Source: Domibacillus sp. PGB-M46
GTDB taxonomy: Bacteria > Bacillota > Bacilli > Bacillales > Domibacillaceae
DNA: 64,000 nucleotides
Assembly (NCBI RefSeq): GCF_022668875.1
Contig: NZ_JAKGCR010000004.1
Coordinates: forward strand, 1-64,000
Direction: 5' to 3'
The notes under the pieces are model-generated. The model did no database searches and was not told the origin of the DNA. It saw only the letters and a program-made list of their open reading frames with translations. The translations under genes were made by a program, and so were the position numbers. Shown here piece by piece: positions 43,753 to 53,177 of this stretch. The first letter of the stretch is position 1, and the number at the start of each line of letters is the position of its first letter.

Positions 43753-44502
43753 ATGTGTTTAATTGCCATTGCTCACCAGGTGAACACGGATAAACCACTC
43801 GTTGTAGCAGCAAACCGGGATGAGTTTTGGGAGCGGCCTGCCCTGCCTTCTCACTGGTGGGAAGAAGCGCCTATATTGGCCGGCCGTGATGTAGAAAGGG
43901 GCGGGGCCTGGATGGGGATTTCTAAAACCGGGCACTTTTGCGCACTCACCAATTACCGCGACCCGGGGGAAGAAGGAGGAGAAAAGCAGTCACGCGGCTA
44001 TATTGTCCGTTCGTTTCTAGAAAGCAATCTGGAAACAGAATTGTTTTTGAAAGAACTCGACCGGGAAAAAAATCGTTATCCGGGTTTTAATGTGATTGCC
44101 GGTACGGCTGAAGCATTATGGGTGTACAGCAGCCGCTCCGGAAGCCGTCCATTTCGGCTGCCGCCGGGAATTCATGCGATCAGCAATGCTTTTTTAAATA
44201 CACCGTGGCCGAAAATCGTAAGAATCAAGAAAAAAATGGCCCAATCAATGGACAGCAGAGAGAAGCTGTTTTCGATGCTGCAGGATGGAAGGACGGCAGC
44301 AGACGAAGACCTTCCAAATACCGGCGTATCTCCCGAGTGGGAACGGCTGCTGTCTTCTATTTTTATTGAAAGTGCCCACTACGGCACACGCTGCTCCACC
44401 GTTCTTGAAGTAAACAGCCGCAAGAGGGCCGTTTGGACAGAACGGACCTTTACACCGGGGCAGCCATTTGAAGAACGAACCTTTACATTTGATTTTTTCT
44501 AA
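43753..44502 (+). CDS. NRDE (TANGO2) family protein
   Basis: 249 residues. MCLIAIAH and VVAANRDEFWERPA with the NRDE box, RGGAWMGISKTG, NYRDP and RGYIVRSFLE are the conserved N-terminal nucleophile-like pattern (Cys2 first in the mature chain). Distant similarity to eukaryotic TANGO2; function in bacteria is not settled. GAGGAAAGTGC precedes the ATG. Ends 41 bp before the beta-helix gene. Confidence 0.88.
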   Translation: MCLIAIAHQVNTDKPLVVAANRDEFWERPALPSHWWEEAPILAGRDVERGGAWMGISKTGHFCALTNYRDPGEEGGEKQSRGYIVRSFLESNLETELFLKELDREKNRYPGFNVIAGTAEALWVYSSRSGSRPFRLPPGIHAISNAFLNTPWPKIVRIKKKMAQSMDSREKLFSMLQDGRTAADEDLPNTGVSPEWERLLSSIFIESAHYGTRCSTVLEVNSRKRAVWTERTFTPGQPFEERTFTFDFF

Positions 44503-44542
44503 TAACATAATGTGCAAAATTCAAATAGAAAGGACAAAAGAA

Positions 44543-46033
44543 ATGCCTCTTAAAAAAAACCATGATCCAAGAATGAATGCCCAGCTTATTGACTCTTATT
44601 TTAAAAACGGTGTTCCACTGTCGGAAGCTGTCCAGGAAACAGATGCGCTTTTTTTCGCTTCAGCAGCAAAGTGGAAGCCAGTTGAAGAAAGAAGGTCGCT
44701 GTTTGACCGGCTCAAACGGTTATGGACCAGAGGTGAAGAGCCGCTGAAGCTGCATCACACGCTTGTTGATGAAACAGGCGCTTATCCGGACTGGAAGCCA
44801 GTATTAGACCGGGAATACCAGGTACTTGAAGAACGGGCCGCCCATACCGTTTACGTAAAGCCGGGAGAAGACATTCAGGCAGCTCTTGCCGGAGGAGGCA
44901 AAACGGTTAAACTCTCAGAAGGCACGTACATCGTGGATGAACTGCATGTGCCGTCTAACACCATCGTCAAGGGAGCGGGGGCAGGCAAAACGATTTTAAA
45001 GCTGCGGGATACGGCGCCAAAAAGAAGCTTTGTGATCACAAATGAAAATCATGTAAAAGGCAATCATCACATATTAATAGAAGGCATGACGCTCGACTGG
45101 TCGCTTGAACGGCTGCATCCGGATGAAAAATCAGCAAGCGGCAATAACCGCTCAAGCTGCGTAACCTTTGCAAATGTGGCCTACGGCTGGATACGAAACT
45201 GTGACGCCATCAATCCCGGCCTTCACTGCTATGATGTGTCTTCAACGTTATACGATTATTCAGGAGACGGGCACCGTGCCCGGGGCGGCAGCCGTTTTGT
45301 CTGGATTGACGGATGTACGGGTTCTGGCTTTGGGGATGATGGGGTTACAACACACCACAGTGATTATATTTTAATCTCTAATTGTTTTATGTGTGACCCG
45401 TCGGGACGAAGTCATAAAAAAGGCGTTTCCAATTCGAATGGCTTTGAAGTCGACGACGGATCACGCACCGTCTGGCTCATTAATAATGTGTCGGCCCGCT
45501 GCTTCGGCGGCGTTGAAATTAAAGCCCATGCAACCAGTTCAGCAGCAGCGAATGTTCATATTATCGGCCACCTGTCTGAAAACGATAACCGGTCATACAA
45601 TTTCCGGCATATCGGCCATCATACAGCGGAAGATCCGGATTCAAAAACAGCCCGCTTTATCACTGCCACACGGATCGTGTCCATTCGGCCTGTTTACACA
45701 GAGCTGTATACTGTATCAAAGCCGCGTGTTTTGACTGTGTCCGCTTACCGTCATGTGGTGGTAAACGGGCTGCGCGCGATCGGTGATCCGGCTTATGATT
45801 ATAAGAATCTGCCTATCGCGGGTATTCAATATAAAGCAAAATATGTGCATATTCGGGATATAGAGATGCGTGATTTTGCGACGGCCGGGGCTGCGCTGAA
45901 AGTTTTTGGCGGCGACAACAGAGCTGATTATGTGACGATAGAGAATGCCCGCTTTGCGAATTGCGGACCATGTCCGCTCTCGATTGCAGTAGATATAAAA
46001 AGCGCCTCGCCGAAAAACACGACAACCGCTTGA
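44543..46033 (+). CDS. Right-handed beta-helix (pectate-lyase-like) protein
   Basis: 496 residues, no signal peptide. After an N-terminal helical ~110 residues comes VYVKPGEDIQAALAGGGKTV then LSEGTYIVDELHVPS, the entry strand of a beta-helix. Coils continue with ILIEGMTLDW, FVWIDGCTGSGFGDDGVTTH, GFEVDDGSRTVW and IENARFANCG. This architecture is shared by GH28/pectate-lyase-like proteins and phage tailspikes; the GDDG and DD motifs could be catalytic or metal sites. Substrate and location unknown. ATG 44543 behind AGAAAGGACAAAAG. Confidence 0.75.
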   Translation: MPLKKNHDPRMNAQLIDSYFKNGVPLSEAVQETDALFFASAAKWKPVEERRSLFDRLKRLWTRGEEPLKLHHTLVDETGAYPDWKPVLDREYQVLEERAAHTVYVKPGEDIQAALAGGGKTVKLSEGTYIVDELHVPSNTIVKGAGAGKTILKLRDTAPKRSFVITNENHVKGNHHILIEGMTLDWSLERLHPDEKSASGNNRSSCVTFANVAYGWIRNCDAINPGLHCYDVSSTLYDYSGDGHRARGGSRFVWIDGCTGSGFGDDGVTTHHSDYILISNCFMCDPSGRSHKKGVSNSNGFEVDDGSRTVWLINNVSARCFGGVEIKAHATSSAAANVHIIGHLSENDNRSYNFRHIGHHTAEDPDSKTARFITATRIVSIRPVYTELYTVSKPRVLTVSAYRHVVVNGLRAIGDPAYDYKNLPIAGIQYKAKYVHIRDIEMRDFATAGAALKVFGGDNRADYVTIENARFANCGPCPLSIAVDIKSASPKNTTTA

Positions 46034-46050
46034 AACGAGCGGTTGTTTTC
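46019..46050 (+). terminator. Terminator of the beta-helix gene
   Basis: ACAACCGCT tgaaacg AGCGGTTGT followed by TTTCT, overlapping the stop codon. Confidence 0.85.
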
Positions 46051-46122
46051 TATAATATAAGAATTGTATGAAAATATTGTTTTATTAAAAAAATAATTCT
46101 GTTTAATTTCCAAAAGAGAGGG

Positions 46123-46151
46123 TTGTATTCCACCCAAAAGACCGATATAAT
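46123..46151 (+). promoter_or_regulatory. SigA promoter of the threonine operon
   Basis: TTGTAT, 17 bp, TATAAT, 60 bp before the hom start. Confidence 0.75.
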
Positions 46152-46210
46152 GTCTACTATACAAAAACAAATGTACATCAGAAAAATACATAGTTGAGGT
46201 GACGTTTAGG

Positions 46211-47509
46211 ATGAAGGAGAATGTAAAAGTAGGGTTACTCGGTCTTGGAACAGTCGGCACAGGTGTTGTCAAGATGATTCAGGATCATCAGGAGCAGCTT
46301 GCTCACCGCGTTGGCTGCTCGGTTGAAGTAACAAAAGTATTGGTTAAAAACGTAGAGAAAAAGCGTGAAGTAGAATTGCCAAAAGAGTCCCTCACACTTG
46401 ATCCATATGAAGTGATTAACGATCCTGACGTAGATGTGATCGTGGAAGTAATGGGCGGCGTAGATGAAACAAGAAAATTGCTGCTTGATGCATTTCATCA
46501 GAAAAAACACGTGGTCACGGCCAACAAAGACCTTGTCGCGCTGTACGGTTCAGAGCTGATGAAAGCAGCGGCTGAAAACGGCTGTGACTTTTACTACGAA
46601 GCAAGCGTAGCCGGCGGTATTCCTATTATCCGCGGTCTTGCAGACGGACTTGCTTCCGATAAAATTAGAACGATGATGGGAATCGTGAACGGGACAACGA
46701 ACTTTATCCTGACGAAAATGAACAAAGAAGGCATGTCATACGAAGCCGCACTTCAAGAAGCACAGGATCTTGGCTTTGCAGAAGCAGATCCGACTTCTGA
46801 CGTAGAAGGGCTTGATGCTGCACGTAAAATGGCGATTCTGGCACGCCTTGCTTTCTCAATGGATATTGAACTTGAAGACGTAGATGTGAGCGGCATTTCA
46901 AAAGTATCAGACAGCGATTTAAAGCACGGCCAGACACTCGGCTATACAATGAAGTTAATTGGATATGCAGATCAGCAAAATGGCGGAGCTGAAGTGAGCG
47001 TTCAGCCAACGTTTCTATCAAACAATCACCCGCTCGCATCAGTAAATGATGAATTTAATGCTGTTTACGTATACGGAGATGCGGTCGGTGAAACGATGTT
47101 CTACGGACCAGGAGCCGGCGGACTTCCAACAGCAACATCAATCGTAAGTGACCTGGTTGCCGTTATTACCAACATGAGACTTGGTGTAAACGGAAAAAGC
47201 ATTACCGTACCGCAATTTGAAAAGCAGCTGAAATCATCAGAAGAAAAATTTGCGAAATACTTTATTCGTCTTCATGTGCAGGATGAAGTGGGCGCGTTTT
47301 CTGAGCTTACAAAGCTGTTTTCAGCCAACGGCATCAGCTTCGAAAAAATTCTTCAGCTGCCGCTTGAAGAAGAAGGTGTAGCTGAAATTGTAATTGTGAC
47401 ACATAAAGCATCACATGAAAGCTATCAAAAAATGCAAGAACAAATTAAAGATTTGGCGGTTGTTCGTTCAATTGAAAGTTTCTACCGCGTTGAAGGAGAA
47501 GGAGCATAA
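46211..47509 (+). CDS. hom: Homoserine dehydrogenase
   Basis: 432 residues. Rossmann start [39 protein letters not shown] with catalytic region, [11 protein letters not shown], and a C-terminal ACT domain ([19 protein letters not shown]) expected to sense threonine. Reduces aspartate semialdehyde to homoserine. ATG 46211 follows GAGGTGACG. First gene of hom-thrC-thrB. Confidence 0.96.
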   Translation: MKENVKVGLLGLGTVGTGVVKMIQDHQEQLAHRVGCSVEVTKVLVKNVEKKREVELPKESLTLDPYEVINDPDVDVIVEVMGGVDETRKLLLDAFHQKKHVVTANKDLVALYGSELMKAAAENGCDFYYEASVAGGIPIIRGLADGLASDKIRTMMGIVNGTTNFILTKMNKEGMSYEAALQEAQDLGFAEADPTSDVEGLDAARKMAILARLAFSMDIELEDVDVSGISKVSDSDLKHGQTLGYTMKLIGYADQQNGGAEVSVQPTFLSNNHPLASVNDEFNAVYVYGDAVGETMFYGPGAGGLPTATSIVSDLVAVITNMRLGVNGKSITVPQFEKQLKSSEEKFAKYFIRLHVQDEVGAFSELTKLFSANGISFEKILQLPLEEEGVAEIVIVTHKASHESYQKMQEQIKDLAVVRSIESFYRVEGEGA

Positions 47510-47511
47510 TC

Positions 47512-48576
47512 ATGGCAAAATGGGAAGGTTTATTACATCAGTACAAAGAATTCTTACCGGTTACCGAAAATACACCGGCACTTTCATTAATGGAAGGAAA
47601 CACACCGCTTATTCCACTTGTGAACATTTCTAAAAAATTAGGTGTGAACATTCATGTTAAAGTAGAAGGTGCCAATCCGACCGGCTCCTTTAAAGACCGC
47701 GGTATGGTTATGGCTGTCGCCAAAGCAAAAGAAGAAGGAAGCAACACGGTCATCTGCGCGTCAACAGGGAATACCTCAGCGGCCGCAGCTGCTTATGCAT
47801 CCCGCGCTGGAATGAAAACAATCGTAGTGATTCCAGAGGGCAAAATTGCTCTTGGTAAATTAGCGCAGGCCATGATGTACGGAGCAGAAATTGTTGCGAT
47901 TGAAGGAAACTTTGATGAAGCACTGGCGATGGTCCGCAATATCAGTGAAAAATCACCGATCACTCTTGTGAATTCAGTAAACCCATACCGGATCGAAGGG
48001 CAAAAAACAGCTGCGTTTGAAGTATGCGACCAGCTGGGACAAGCACCAGACGTTTTAGCGATTCCAGTTGGAAATGCCGGCAATATTACGGCATACTGGA
48101 AAGGCTTTAAAGAATACAATGAAAAATTCGGCACAGGCCTTCCACGCATGCACGGATTTGAAGCCGAAGGAGCGGCAGCGATCGTTCAGGGTGCACCCAT
48201 TGCACAGCCGGAAACAGTCGCAACGGCAATCCGTATCGGCAACCCGGCCAGCTGGAAATTTGCAGAAGCAGCGCGTGATGAGTCTGGCGGTAAAATCGAT
48301 TTTGTAACAGATGCAGAAATCCTAGAAGCGTATGAAATGATGACACGCGAAGAAGGAATTTTCGCTGAGCCGGCTTCAAATGCTTCTATCGCTGGTATCA
48401 TCAAACACGTAAAATCAGGTGAAATCGAACAGGGAGCAAACATTGTCGCTGTACTGACTGGAAACGGCTTGAAAGATCCGCAAACAGCGATTTCTCAAAT
48501 CGAGAAAAAACCAACAGTTCTGCCAAACAATGAAGAAGCGGTGTTCAGCTTTATCCGTGGAGTGGTCGAGGCATGA
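47512..48576 (+). CDS. thrC: Threonine synthase
   Basis: 354 residues, PLP-dependent fold type [13 protein letters not shown] holds the PLP lysine; [18 protein letters not shown] binds the phosphate; ending with [12 protein letters not shown]. Converts O-phosphohomoserine to threonine. Starts 3 bp after hom; overlaps thrB by 4 bp (ATGA). Confidence 0.96.
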   Translation: MAKWEGLLHQYKEFLPVTENTPALSLMEGNTPLIPLVNISKKLGVNIHVKVEGANPTGSFKDRGMVMAVAKAKEEGSNTVICASTGNTSAAAAAYASRAGMKTIVVIPEGKIALGKLAQAMMYGAEIVAIEGNFDEALAMVRNISEKSPITLVNSVNPYRIEGQKTAAFEVCDQLGQAPDVLAIPVGNAGNITAYWKGFKEYNEKFGTGLPRMHGFEAEGAAAIVQGAPIAQPETVATAIRIGNPASWKFAEAARDESGGKIDFVTDAEILEAYEMMTREEGIFAEPASNASIAGIIKHVKSGEIEQGANIVAVLTGNGLKDPQTAISQIEKKPTVLPNNEEAVFSFIRGVVEA

Positions 48577-49463
48577 TGTCTTCCGGCTCTTTGAAAGTGC
48601 CGGCATCAACGGCCAATTTAGGGCCTGGATTTGACTCGATCGGCCTGGCTTTTAACCTTTATTTAACGGTGGACGTCAAGCAGGCGGAGGAGTGGGCATT
48701 CTCCCACGAATCCGATCTGCTTGCCGGTCTTCCGGAAGATGACCGCCATTTAATTGCGGTTGTAGCGAAGAAAACAGCCGCCCTGCGCGGCGTCGAGATG
48801 ACGCCGGTAGAAGCCGTGCTGAAAAGTGAGATTCCGCTTGCACGCGGGCTTGGAAGCAGCGCAGCAGCGATTGCGGCAGGTATTGAGATTGCAGACCGTT
48901 TTGCAAACCTGGGATTATCAGATGAAGAAAAATTAAACATTGGCGATCAATTTGAAGGGCATCCTGATAATATTGGTGCGTCTTTGTTTGGCGGAATGGT
49001 ATGCGGCGTGTCTCTTGGCGGGCATGCCGAACTATTGACACTTCCTGCACCAGATGTAGACCTGGTTGCACTTGTGCCGCCGTATGAGCTGAAAACCGAG
49101 GATGCCCGTAATGCGCTGCCTGATTCGTTCAGCCGGAAAGATGCGGTTTTAGCGAGTGCGGTTTCCAATATGCTTGTTGCGGCTTTTATGCAGCATGATT
49201 ATGAAACAGCAGGACGCATGATGGAGCGTGATGTTTTTCATGAGCCGTACCGTGCTGCACTCATTAAAGAATTTCATCCGGCACGTACACTGGCAAAATC
49301 ATTGGATGCTTATGCAACGGTGATCAGCGGTGCAGGCCCAACCGTGCTGACACTTGCCCCGCGCGGCAAAGGTGAAAGCATTGCGGCGGCATTCCGGGAG
49401 CAGTTTTCAGATTGTGATGTTTTACAGTTAAATGTAGAAGCAAATGGCCCAGTGTGGCAGTAA
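48573..49463 (+). CDS. thrB: Homoserine kinase
   Basis: 296 residues, GHMP kinase. [16 protein letters not shown] at the start, the ATP loop [16 protein letters not shown], and ISGAGPTVL near the end. Phosphorylates homoserine. Overlaps thrC by ATGA; the second ATG (48576) is an equally possible start. Strong terminator follows. Confidence 0.95.
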   Translation: MMSSGSLKVPASTANLGPGFDSIGLAFNLYLTVDVKQAEEWAFSHESDLLAGLPEDDRHLIAVVAKKTAALRGVEMTPVEAVLKSEIPLARGLGSSAAAIAAGIEIADRFANLGLSDEEKLNIGDQFEGHPDNIGASLFGGMVCGVSLGGHAELLTLPAPDVDLVALVPPYELKTEDARNALPDSFSRKDAVLASAVSNMLVAAFMQHDYETAGRMMERDVFHEPYRAALIKEFHPARTLAKSLDAYATVISGAGPTVLTLAPRGKGESIAAAFREQFSDCDVLQLNVEANGPVWQ

Positions 49464-49464
49464 A

Positions 49465-49494
49465 AACCGGCGGAGCGTTCCGCCGGTTTTTTTG
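49465..49494 (+). terminator. Threonine operon terminator
   Basis: ACCGGCGGA gcgt TCCGCCGGT followed by TTTTTT. Confidence 0.93.
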
Positions 49495-49518
49495 CATGAA
49501 AAAGGGCAGATAAAGGAG

Positions 49519-49567
49519 TTGACATTTTCGCAAAACACTTTATAATTGAAATTGATATTCATTCTCA
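49519..49567 (+). promoter_or_regulatory. Fur-controlled promoter of the small RNA
   Basis: TTGACA (49519-49524), 16 bp, TATAAT (49541-49546). TGATATTCATTCTCA at 49553-49567 matches the Fur core TGATAATNATTATCA at 13 of 15 positions and lies at the expected start point, so Fur binding should block transcription when iron is available. Confidence 0.8.
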
Positions 49568-49632
49568 TTAACCCCCTCTTATGAGTATGAATTGAACATC
49601 CGACTTGTGACGGCTTTCGAGCCGTCTTTTTT
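49553..49632 (+). ncRNA. fsrA: Putative Fur-regulated small RNA, FsrA-like
   Basis: Between a consensus promoter with a Fur box and an intrinsic terminator (GACGGCT ttcg AGCCGTC, T run, 49609-49632) there is only about 80 nt and no open frame. The RNA can fold 49557-49568 with 49581-49592 (ATTCAT/ATGAAT and CTCAT/ATGAG, one mismatch) and shows the loop TAACCCCCTCTT, complementary to GGAGGG-like ribosome binding sites. Size, iron control and the C-rich single-stranded segment fit B. subtilis FsrA, an 84-nt Fur-regulated sRNA; homology itself is not proved here. Confidence 0.65.
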
Positions 49633-49688
49633 CTTGCAAAAAACGCCCATTTCTACTACCGTAGAAAAAGATGAAAGGGGCGATGAGC

Positions 49689-50558
49689 ATGAAAATGAGA
49701 GTATCAGCCGTGCAGTATCACCTGCACACTATTGATTCATTTGATGAATTCGCAAAACAATGCGAACACTACATAAAAACGGCGATGGAATTTGAAGCAG
49801 AATTTATCCTGTTTCCGGAGTTCTTTACAACACAGCTTTTGTCCATCGGCGATGAGAAAACGGGTGAAGCGCTCCAAATTACCGATCTGCCGCTGTTTAC
49901 AGAAAGGTATGAGCGGCTGTTTTCAGGTTTTGCCAAAGAATATGACGTCCACATTATCGGCGGCACGCATGTAACAGAATGGAAAGGCGGCATTCAAAAT
50001 ACGGCGTATTTGTTTTATCCGGACGGATCGTATCAAATGCAGTCGAAATTGCATATTACACCGGCCGAAGTAGAAGGCTGGAATATGCAGCAGGGCGAGA
50101 CGTTCCGCATTTTCGAAACGGAAAAAGGAACCATTGCCATCCTGACCTGCTATGATATTGAATTTCCTGAAGTGGTCCGCATGGCAAAAGCAAAAGGTGC
50201 AGATGTGATTTTTTGCCCGTCTTGTACAGATGACATGCACGGTTTTCACCGTGTCCGCTATACGAGCCACGCCCGGGCAGTTGAAAACCAAATTTATGTG
50301 GTCGGCGCCGGCACGGTCGGCTCACTGCCAACGGTTGACTTAATGCGGTCGAATGTCGGGCAGGCGGTCGTGATTTCACCGAACGACATTCCATTCCCGC
50401 CGGGCGGCATTGTCGCAGAAGGGATTATGAATGATGATATGATTATTACAGCTGATCTGGATTTAGCGCTTTTGTACGAAGTGCGCAAAAGAGGGTCCGT
50501 TACCACATGGCGTGACCGGCGGACAGACCTATATCCAGATTGGTGGGATCAGGATTGA
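49689..50558 (+). CDS. Carbon-nitrogen hydrolase (nitrilase family)
   Basis: 289 residues. The catalytic triad is visible: Glu44 in LFPEFFTT, Lys120 in SKLHITPAE and Cys154 in ILTCYDIEFPE. A second conserved motif is RYTSHARAVENQIYVV. Probably an amidase or deaminated-glutathione/N-carbamoyl-type amidohydrolase; substrate unknown. ATG 49689 is 8 nt after AAAGGGG and better than 49671. Its stop overlaps the next gene; in many Firmicutes these two domains are one protein. Confidence 0.87.
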   Translation: MKMRVSAVQYHLHTIDSFDEFAKQCEHYIKTAMEFEAEFILFPEFFTTQLLSIGDEKTGEALQITDLPLFTERYERLFSGFAKEYDVHIIGGTHVTEWKGGIQNTAYLFYPDGSYQMQSKLHITPAEVEGWNMQQGETFRIFETEKGTIAILTCYDIEFPEVVRMAKAKGADVIFCPSCTDDMHGFHRVRYTSHARAVENQIYVVGAGTVGSLPTVDLMRSNVGQAVVISPNDIPFPPGGIVAEGIMNDDMIITADLDLALLYEVRKRGSVTTWRDRRTDLYPDWWDQD

Positions 50559-51223
50559 CCTATTACCAGGAATATTTTGCGTTTCAGGATAAAAAGCCGA
50601 TAAAAGCCATTCTCCGTAATTATACGAAGCAGGACTTTAATGGATTGCTTGATGTGCAAAGGGCGGCTTTTCCGCCGCCATTCCCGCCGGAGCTATGGTG
50701 GAATACCGGGCAATTGCAAAATCATGTTGACCTGTTTCCGGAAGGAGCACTTTGTGTCGAAATCGAAGGAGAGATAGCCGGTTCGATGACCGCATTGATC
50801 ATTCAATACGAGCCCGGCGATACACATTCATGGGAAAAGGTAACGGACAATGGATATATCCGTAATCATAATCCAGACGGCAATACGCTGTATGTGGTCG
50901 ATATTTGCGTCAAGCCGGCTTTTCGAAAGCTGGGCCTCGCGAAAAAAATGGTCGAGGCCATGTACCAAACCGTTGTTCACTTAAATCTTGAACGGCTGCT
51001 TGGCGGCGGACGGATGCCCGGCTATCATCTTTATGCAAATACGCTCACTCCAGAGCAGTATCTACAAAAGGTCATCTCCGGAGAGATTTATGACACAGTC
51101 GTTACGTTTTTAATGCGTGCCGGCCGCGTGCCCATCGGCGTTCTGCACGATTACCTGGATGATGAGGAATCCAAAAACTGTGCAGCTCTCATGGAATGGA
51201 AAAATCCTTTCCGAAAGGGTTGA
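50555..51223 (+). CDS. GNAT acetyltransferase paired with the nitrilase
   Basis: 222 residues from TTG 50555 (TTGA overlap with the nitrilase stop). ILRNYTKQDFNGLLDVQRAA and FPPPFPPELWW at the N-terminus, VVDICVKPAFRKLGLAKKMV is the acetyl-CoA loop (RKLGLAKK), and LGGGRMPGYHLYAN follows. The same GNAT type is fused to nitrilase domains in other Firmicutes, so both likely act on one metabolite. No terminator before the trp leader region. Confidence 0.8.
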   Translation: MTYYQEYFAFQDKKPIKAILRNYTKQDFNGLLDVQRAAFPPPFPPELWWNTGQLQNHVDLFPEGALCVEIEGEIAGSMTALIIQYEPGDTHSWEKVTDNGYIRNHNPDGNTLYVVDICVKPAFRKLGLAKKMVEAMYQTVVHLNLERLLGGGRMPGYHLYANTLTPEQYLQKVISGEIYDTVVTFLMRAGRVPIGVLHDYLDDEESKNCAALMEWKNPFRKG

Positions 51224-51261
51224 TATTTTAAATTGATTGTATTATGATAATAATCAGTCAA

Positions 51262-51518
51262 ATAACAAAGCGTTGAAGAAGAAGAGTAGCGCTGTGAAAT
51301 GCTAAAGAGAGCCGGCGGTTGGTGCAAGCCGGTGCGGGAAACAGTGTGAATGGGCTTCTGAGCTCCGGACCGAACATAATGAGTAGGCTCCGGCGTCCGT
51401 CTTACGTTACAAGGAACAGGCAGAAATGAATTCTGCTGTTAAAGTGGGCTGCAGTTTGCGGCCAATAAAGGTGGTACCACGGCTCCCCGTCCTTTTAGTG
51501 ATGAGGGGGCCTTTTTGT
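51262..51518 (+). promoter_or_regulatory. T-box leader 1, tryptophan specifier
   Basis: The T-box sequence AAAGGTGGTACCACGG is at 51467-51482. A stem I with GTGAATGGGCTTC offers TGG (Trp) as specifier near 51347-51350. The terminator GGCTCCCC ... GGGGGCC with TTTTTG (51481-51517) follows. Uncharged tRNA-Trp should stabilise the antiterminator. No gene separates it from leader 2. Confidence 0.88.
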
Positions 51519-51552
51519 ATATAAAAATACGTTGATCGGAAAAAGTAAAGCA

Positions 51553-51758
51553 GACAAGCGCGTTAAAGAGAGCCGGGATGGTGGAAACCGGTACGAAGCC
51601 TCTGCTTGAATGGGTCCGTGAGTGGCAGCTTGAACGAGAAAGTAGAGCGCCCGGCAGCCGGCCGTTAACCGGATTTTAAGGGGAAGCATTTGCTTCAACG
51701 AGAGGTGGCACCGCGGGAAACCGTCCTCCATAGATGATGATCATCTATGGAGTTTTTT
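51553..51758 (+). promoter_or_regulatory. T-box leader 2, tryptophan specifier
   Basis: AGAGGTGGCACCGCGG at 51701-51716 is the T-box. CTTGAATGGGTCCGTGAG holds the TGG specifier at 51610-51613. Terminator CTCCATAGATGAT/ATCATCTATGGAG with seven T at 51726-51758. It precedes trpE by 25 bp, so transcription of trp must pass two tRNA-dependent terminators in series. Confidence 0.9.
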
Positions 51759-51782
51759 TATGCCTTGAGAGGAGAATGGAAG

Positions 51783-53177
51783 ATGAATTTACAAACAACG
51801 CTAGCCTACAAACTAAAAGAAATCGAAGGGGATATGATTACACCGATCTCTATTTACCGTCTGCTTTCCGGCTCCCAAAAAATGCTGTTTGAATCATCAG
51901 CTAAACATGAAGAAAGCGGGCGCTACTCTTTTATTGCAGTAGATCCAATCGCCGAGTTCAAAGCGGATGCAGCCGGATATGAATTGAGCAAAAAAGATGG
52001 AACAAAAGAAACCGGGTCGGGCAAATTTATGGACAAGCTCAAGTCTATTATGCCTGTTCAGGAAGAGCAGCCATATCCGTTCCCATTCTTCGGGGGAGCA
52101 GCCGGCTACATTGGCTATGATACGGTTTTCTTTGAGGAAAAAATTGGCAAGCCGCTCACAGATGAGCTCGGCATGCCGGATGTGCACATGCTGTTTTACG
52201 ATACATTCGTCGTTTACGATCACTTGATGCAGCGTGTAACGATTGTTGCAGTTGACTTGTTCGGCGGCCGGACAGAAGAAGAAATGGAAACGGCGATCGA
52301 GACGATTTACAATGATATTCATACCGGCCAAAAGCCGGATAGCGGGCAGGAAACACAGGCACTTATGTTCCGCTCGAGCCTTGAGCGGAATACCTTCTGC
52401 CAAATGGTTGAGCGGGCGAAGGAGCATATCATTCGCGGAGATATTTTCCAGGTCGTTCTTTCCCAGCGCTTATCTTCTCCGTTCGAAGGCGATCCATTTA
52501 CGCTTTACCGCCGTCTGCGGACGTCTAATCCGTCGCCGTATATGTTTTATATTGATTTTGAAGGCTATACCGTTCTTGGAACATCGCCAGAAAGCCTTGT
52601 AAAGGTAAGCGGCCGGACGGTTACAACCAATCCAATTGCCGGCACACGCCCGCGCGGCAGCTCGCCGGAAGAAGATGCGCGCCTGGCAGAGGAGCTGCTC
52701 GCAGATGAAAAAGAAATCGCCGAGCACCGTATGCTTGTGGACCTCGGCCGTAACGATGTAGGAAAAATTTCTGAAATTGGTTCTGTTACACTCGATAAAT
52801 ATATGAAGATTGAAAGATATAAGCACGTCATGCATATCGTCTCTGAAGTATCGGGCGAATTAAAAGAAGACTATCATCCGCTTGATGCCCTAACCGCCTG
52901 CCTGCCTGCCGGAACTGTATCCGGTGCACCGAAAATCCGCGCCATGCAGATTATTAACGATTTGGAGCCGGTAAAACGAGGCGTTTACTCGGGTGCAGTC
53001 GGCTATTTATCCGCAACCGGCAGCATGGACTTTGCGCTGGCGATCCGTACGATGGTGATTAAAGACGGCAAAGCGCATGTACAGGCTGGCGCAGGAATTG
53101 TATACGATTCAGTGCCGGAAACCGAATACGAAGAAACCATGCATAAAGCAAAAGCATTACTGGAGGTGCAAAAATGA
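51783..53177 (+). CDS. trpE: Anthranilate synthase component I
   Basis: 464 residues. N-terminal domain with LLSGSQKMLFESSAKHEESG (the region of Trp feedback binding), then the chorismate-binding domain: KEIAEHRMLVDLGRNDVGK, PAGTVSGAPKIRAM and IRTMVIKDG. Makes anthranilate from chorismate with the TrpG domain. ATG 51783 with GAGAGGAGAATGG as ribosome binding site; an ATG at 51747 lies in the terminator arm and is not used. Overlaps trpGD by 4 bp. Confidence 0.95.
   Translation: MNLQTTLAYKLKEIEGDMITPISIYRLLSGSQKMLFESSAKHEESGRYSFIAVDPIAEFKADAAGYELSKKDGTKETGSGKFMDKLKSIMPVQEEQPYPFPFFGGAAGYIGYDTVFFEEKIGKPLTDELGMPDVHMLFYDTFVVYDHLMQRVTIVAVDLFGGRTEEEMETAIETIYNDIHTGQKPDSGQETQALMFRSSLERNTFCQMVERAKEHIIRGDIFQVVLSQRLSSPFEGDPFTLYRRLRTSNPSPYMFYIDFEGYTVLGTSPESLVKVSGRTVTTNPIAGTRPRGSSPEEDARLAEELLADEKEIAEHRMLVDLGRNDVGKISEIGSVTLDKYMKIERYKHVMHIVSEVSGELKEDYHPLDALTACLPAGTVSGAPKIRAMQIINDLEPVKRGVYSGAVGYLSATGSMDFALAIRTMVIKDGKAHVQAGAGIVYDSVPETEYEETMHKAKALLEVQK

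Noticed and set aside
51747-51782. Longer trpE start inside the T-box terminator arm
   Set aside because: It lacks its own ribosome binding site, while ATG 51783 has one and aligns with the family start.
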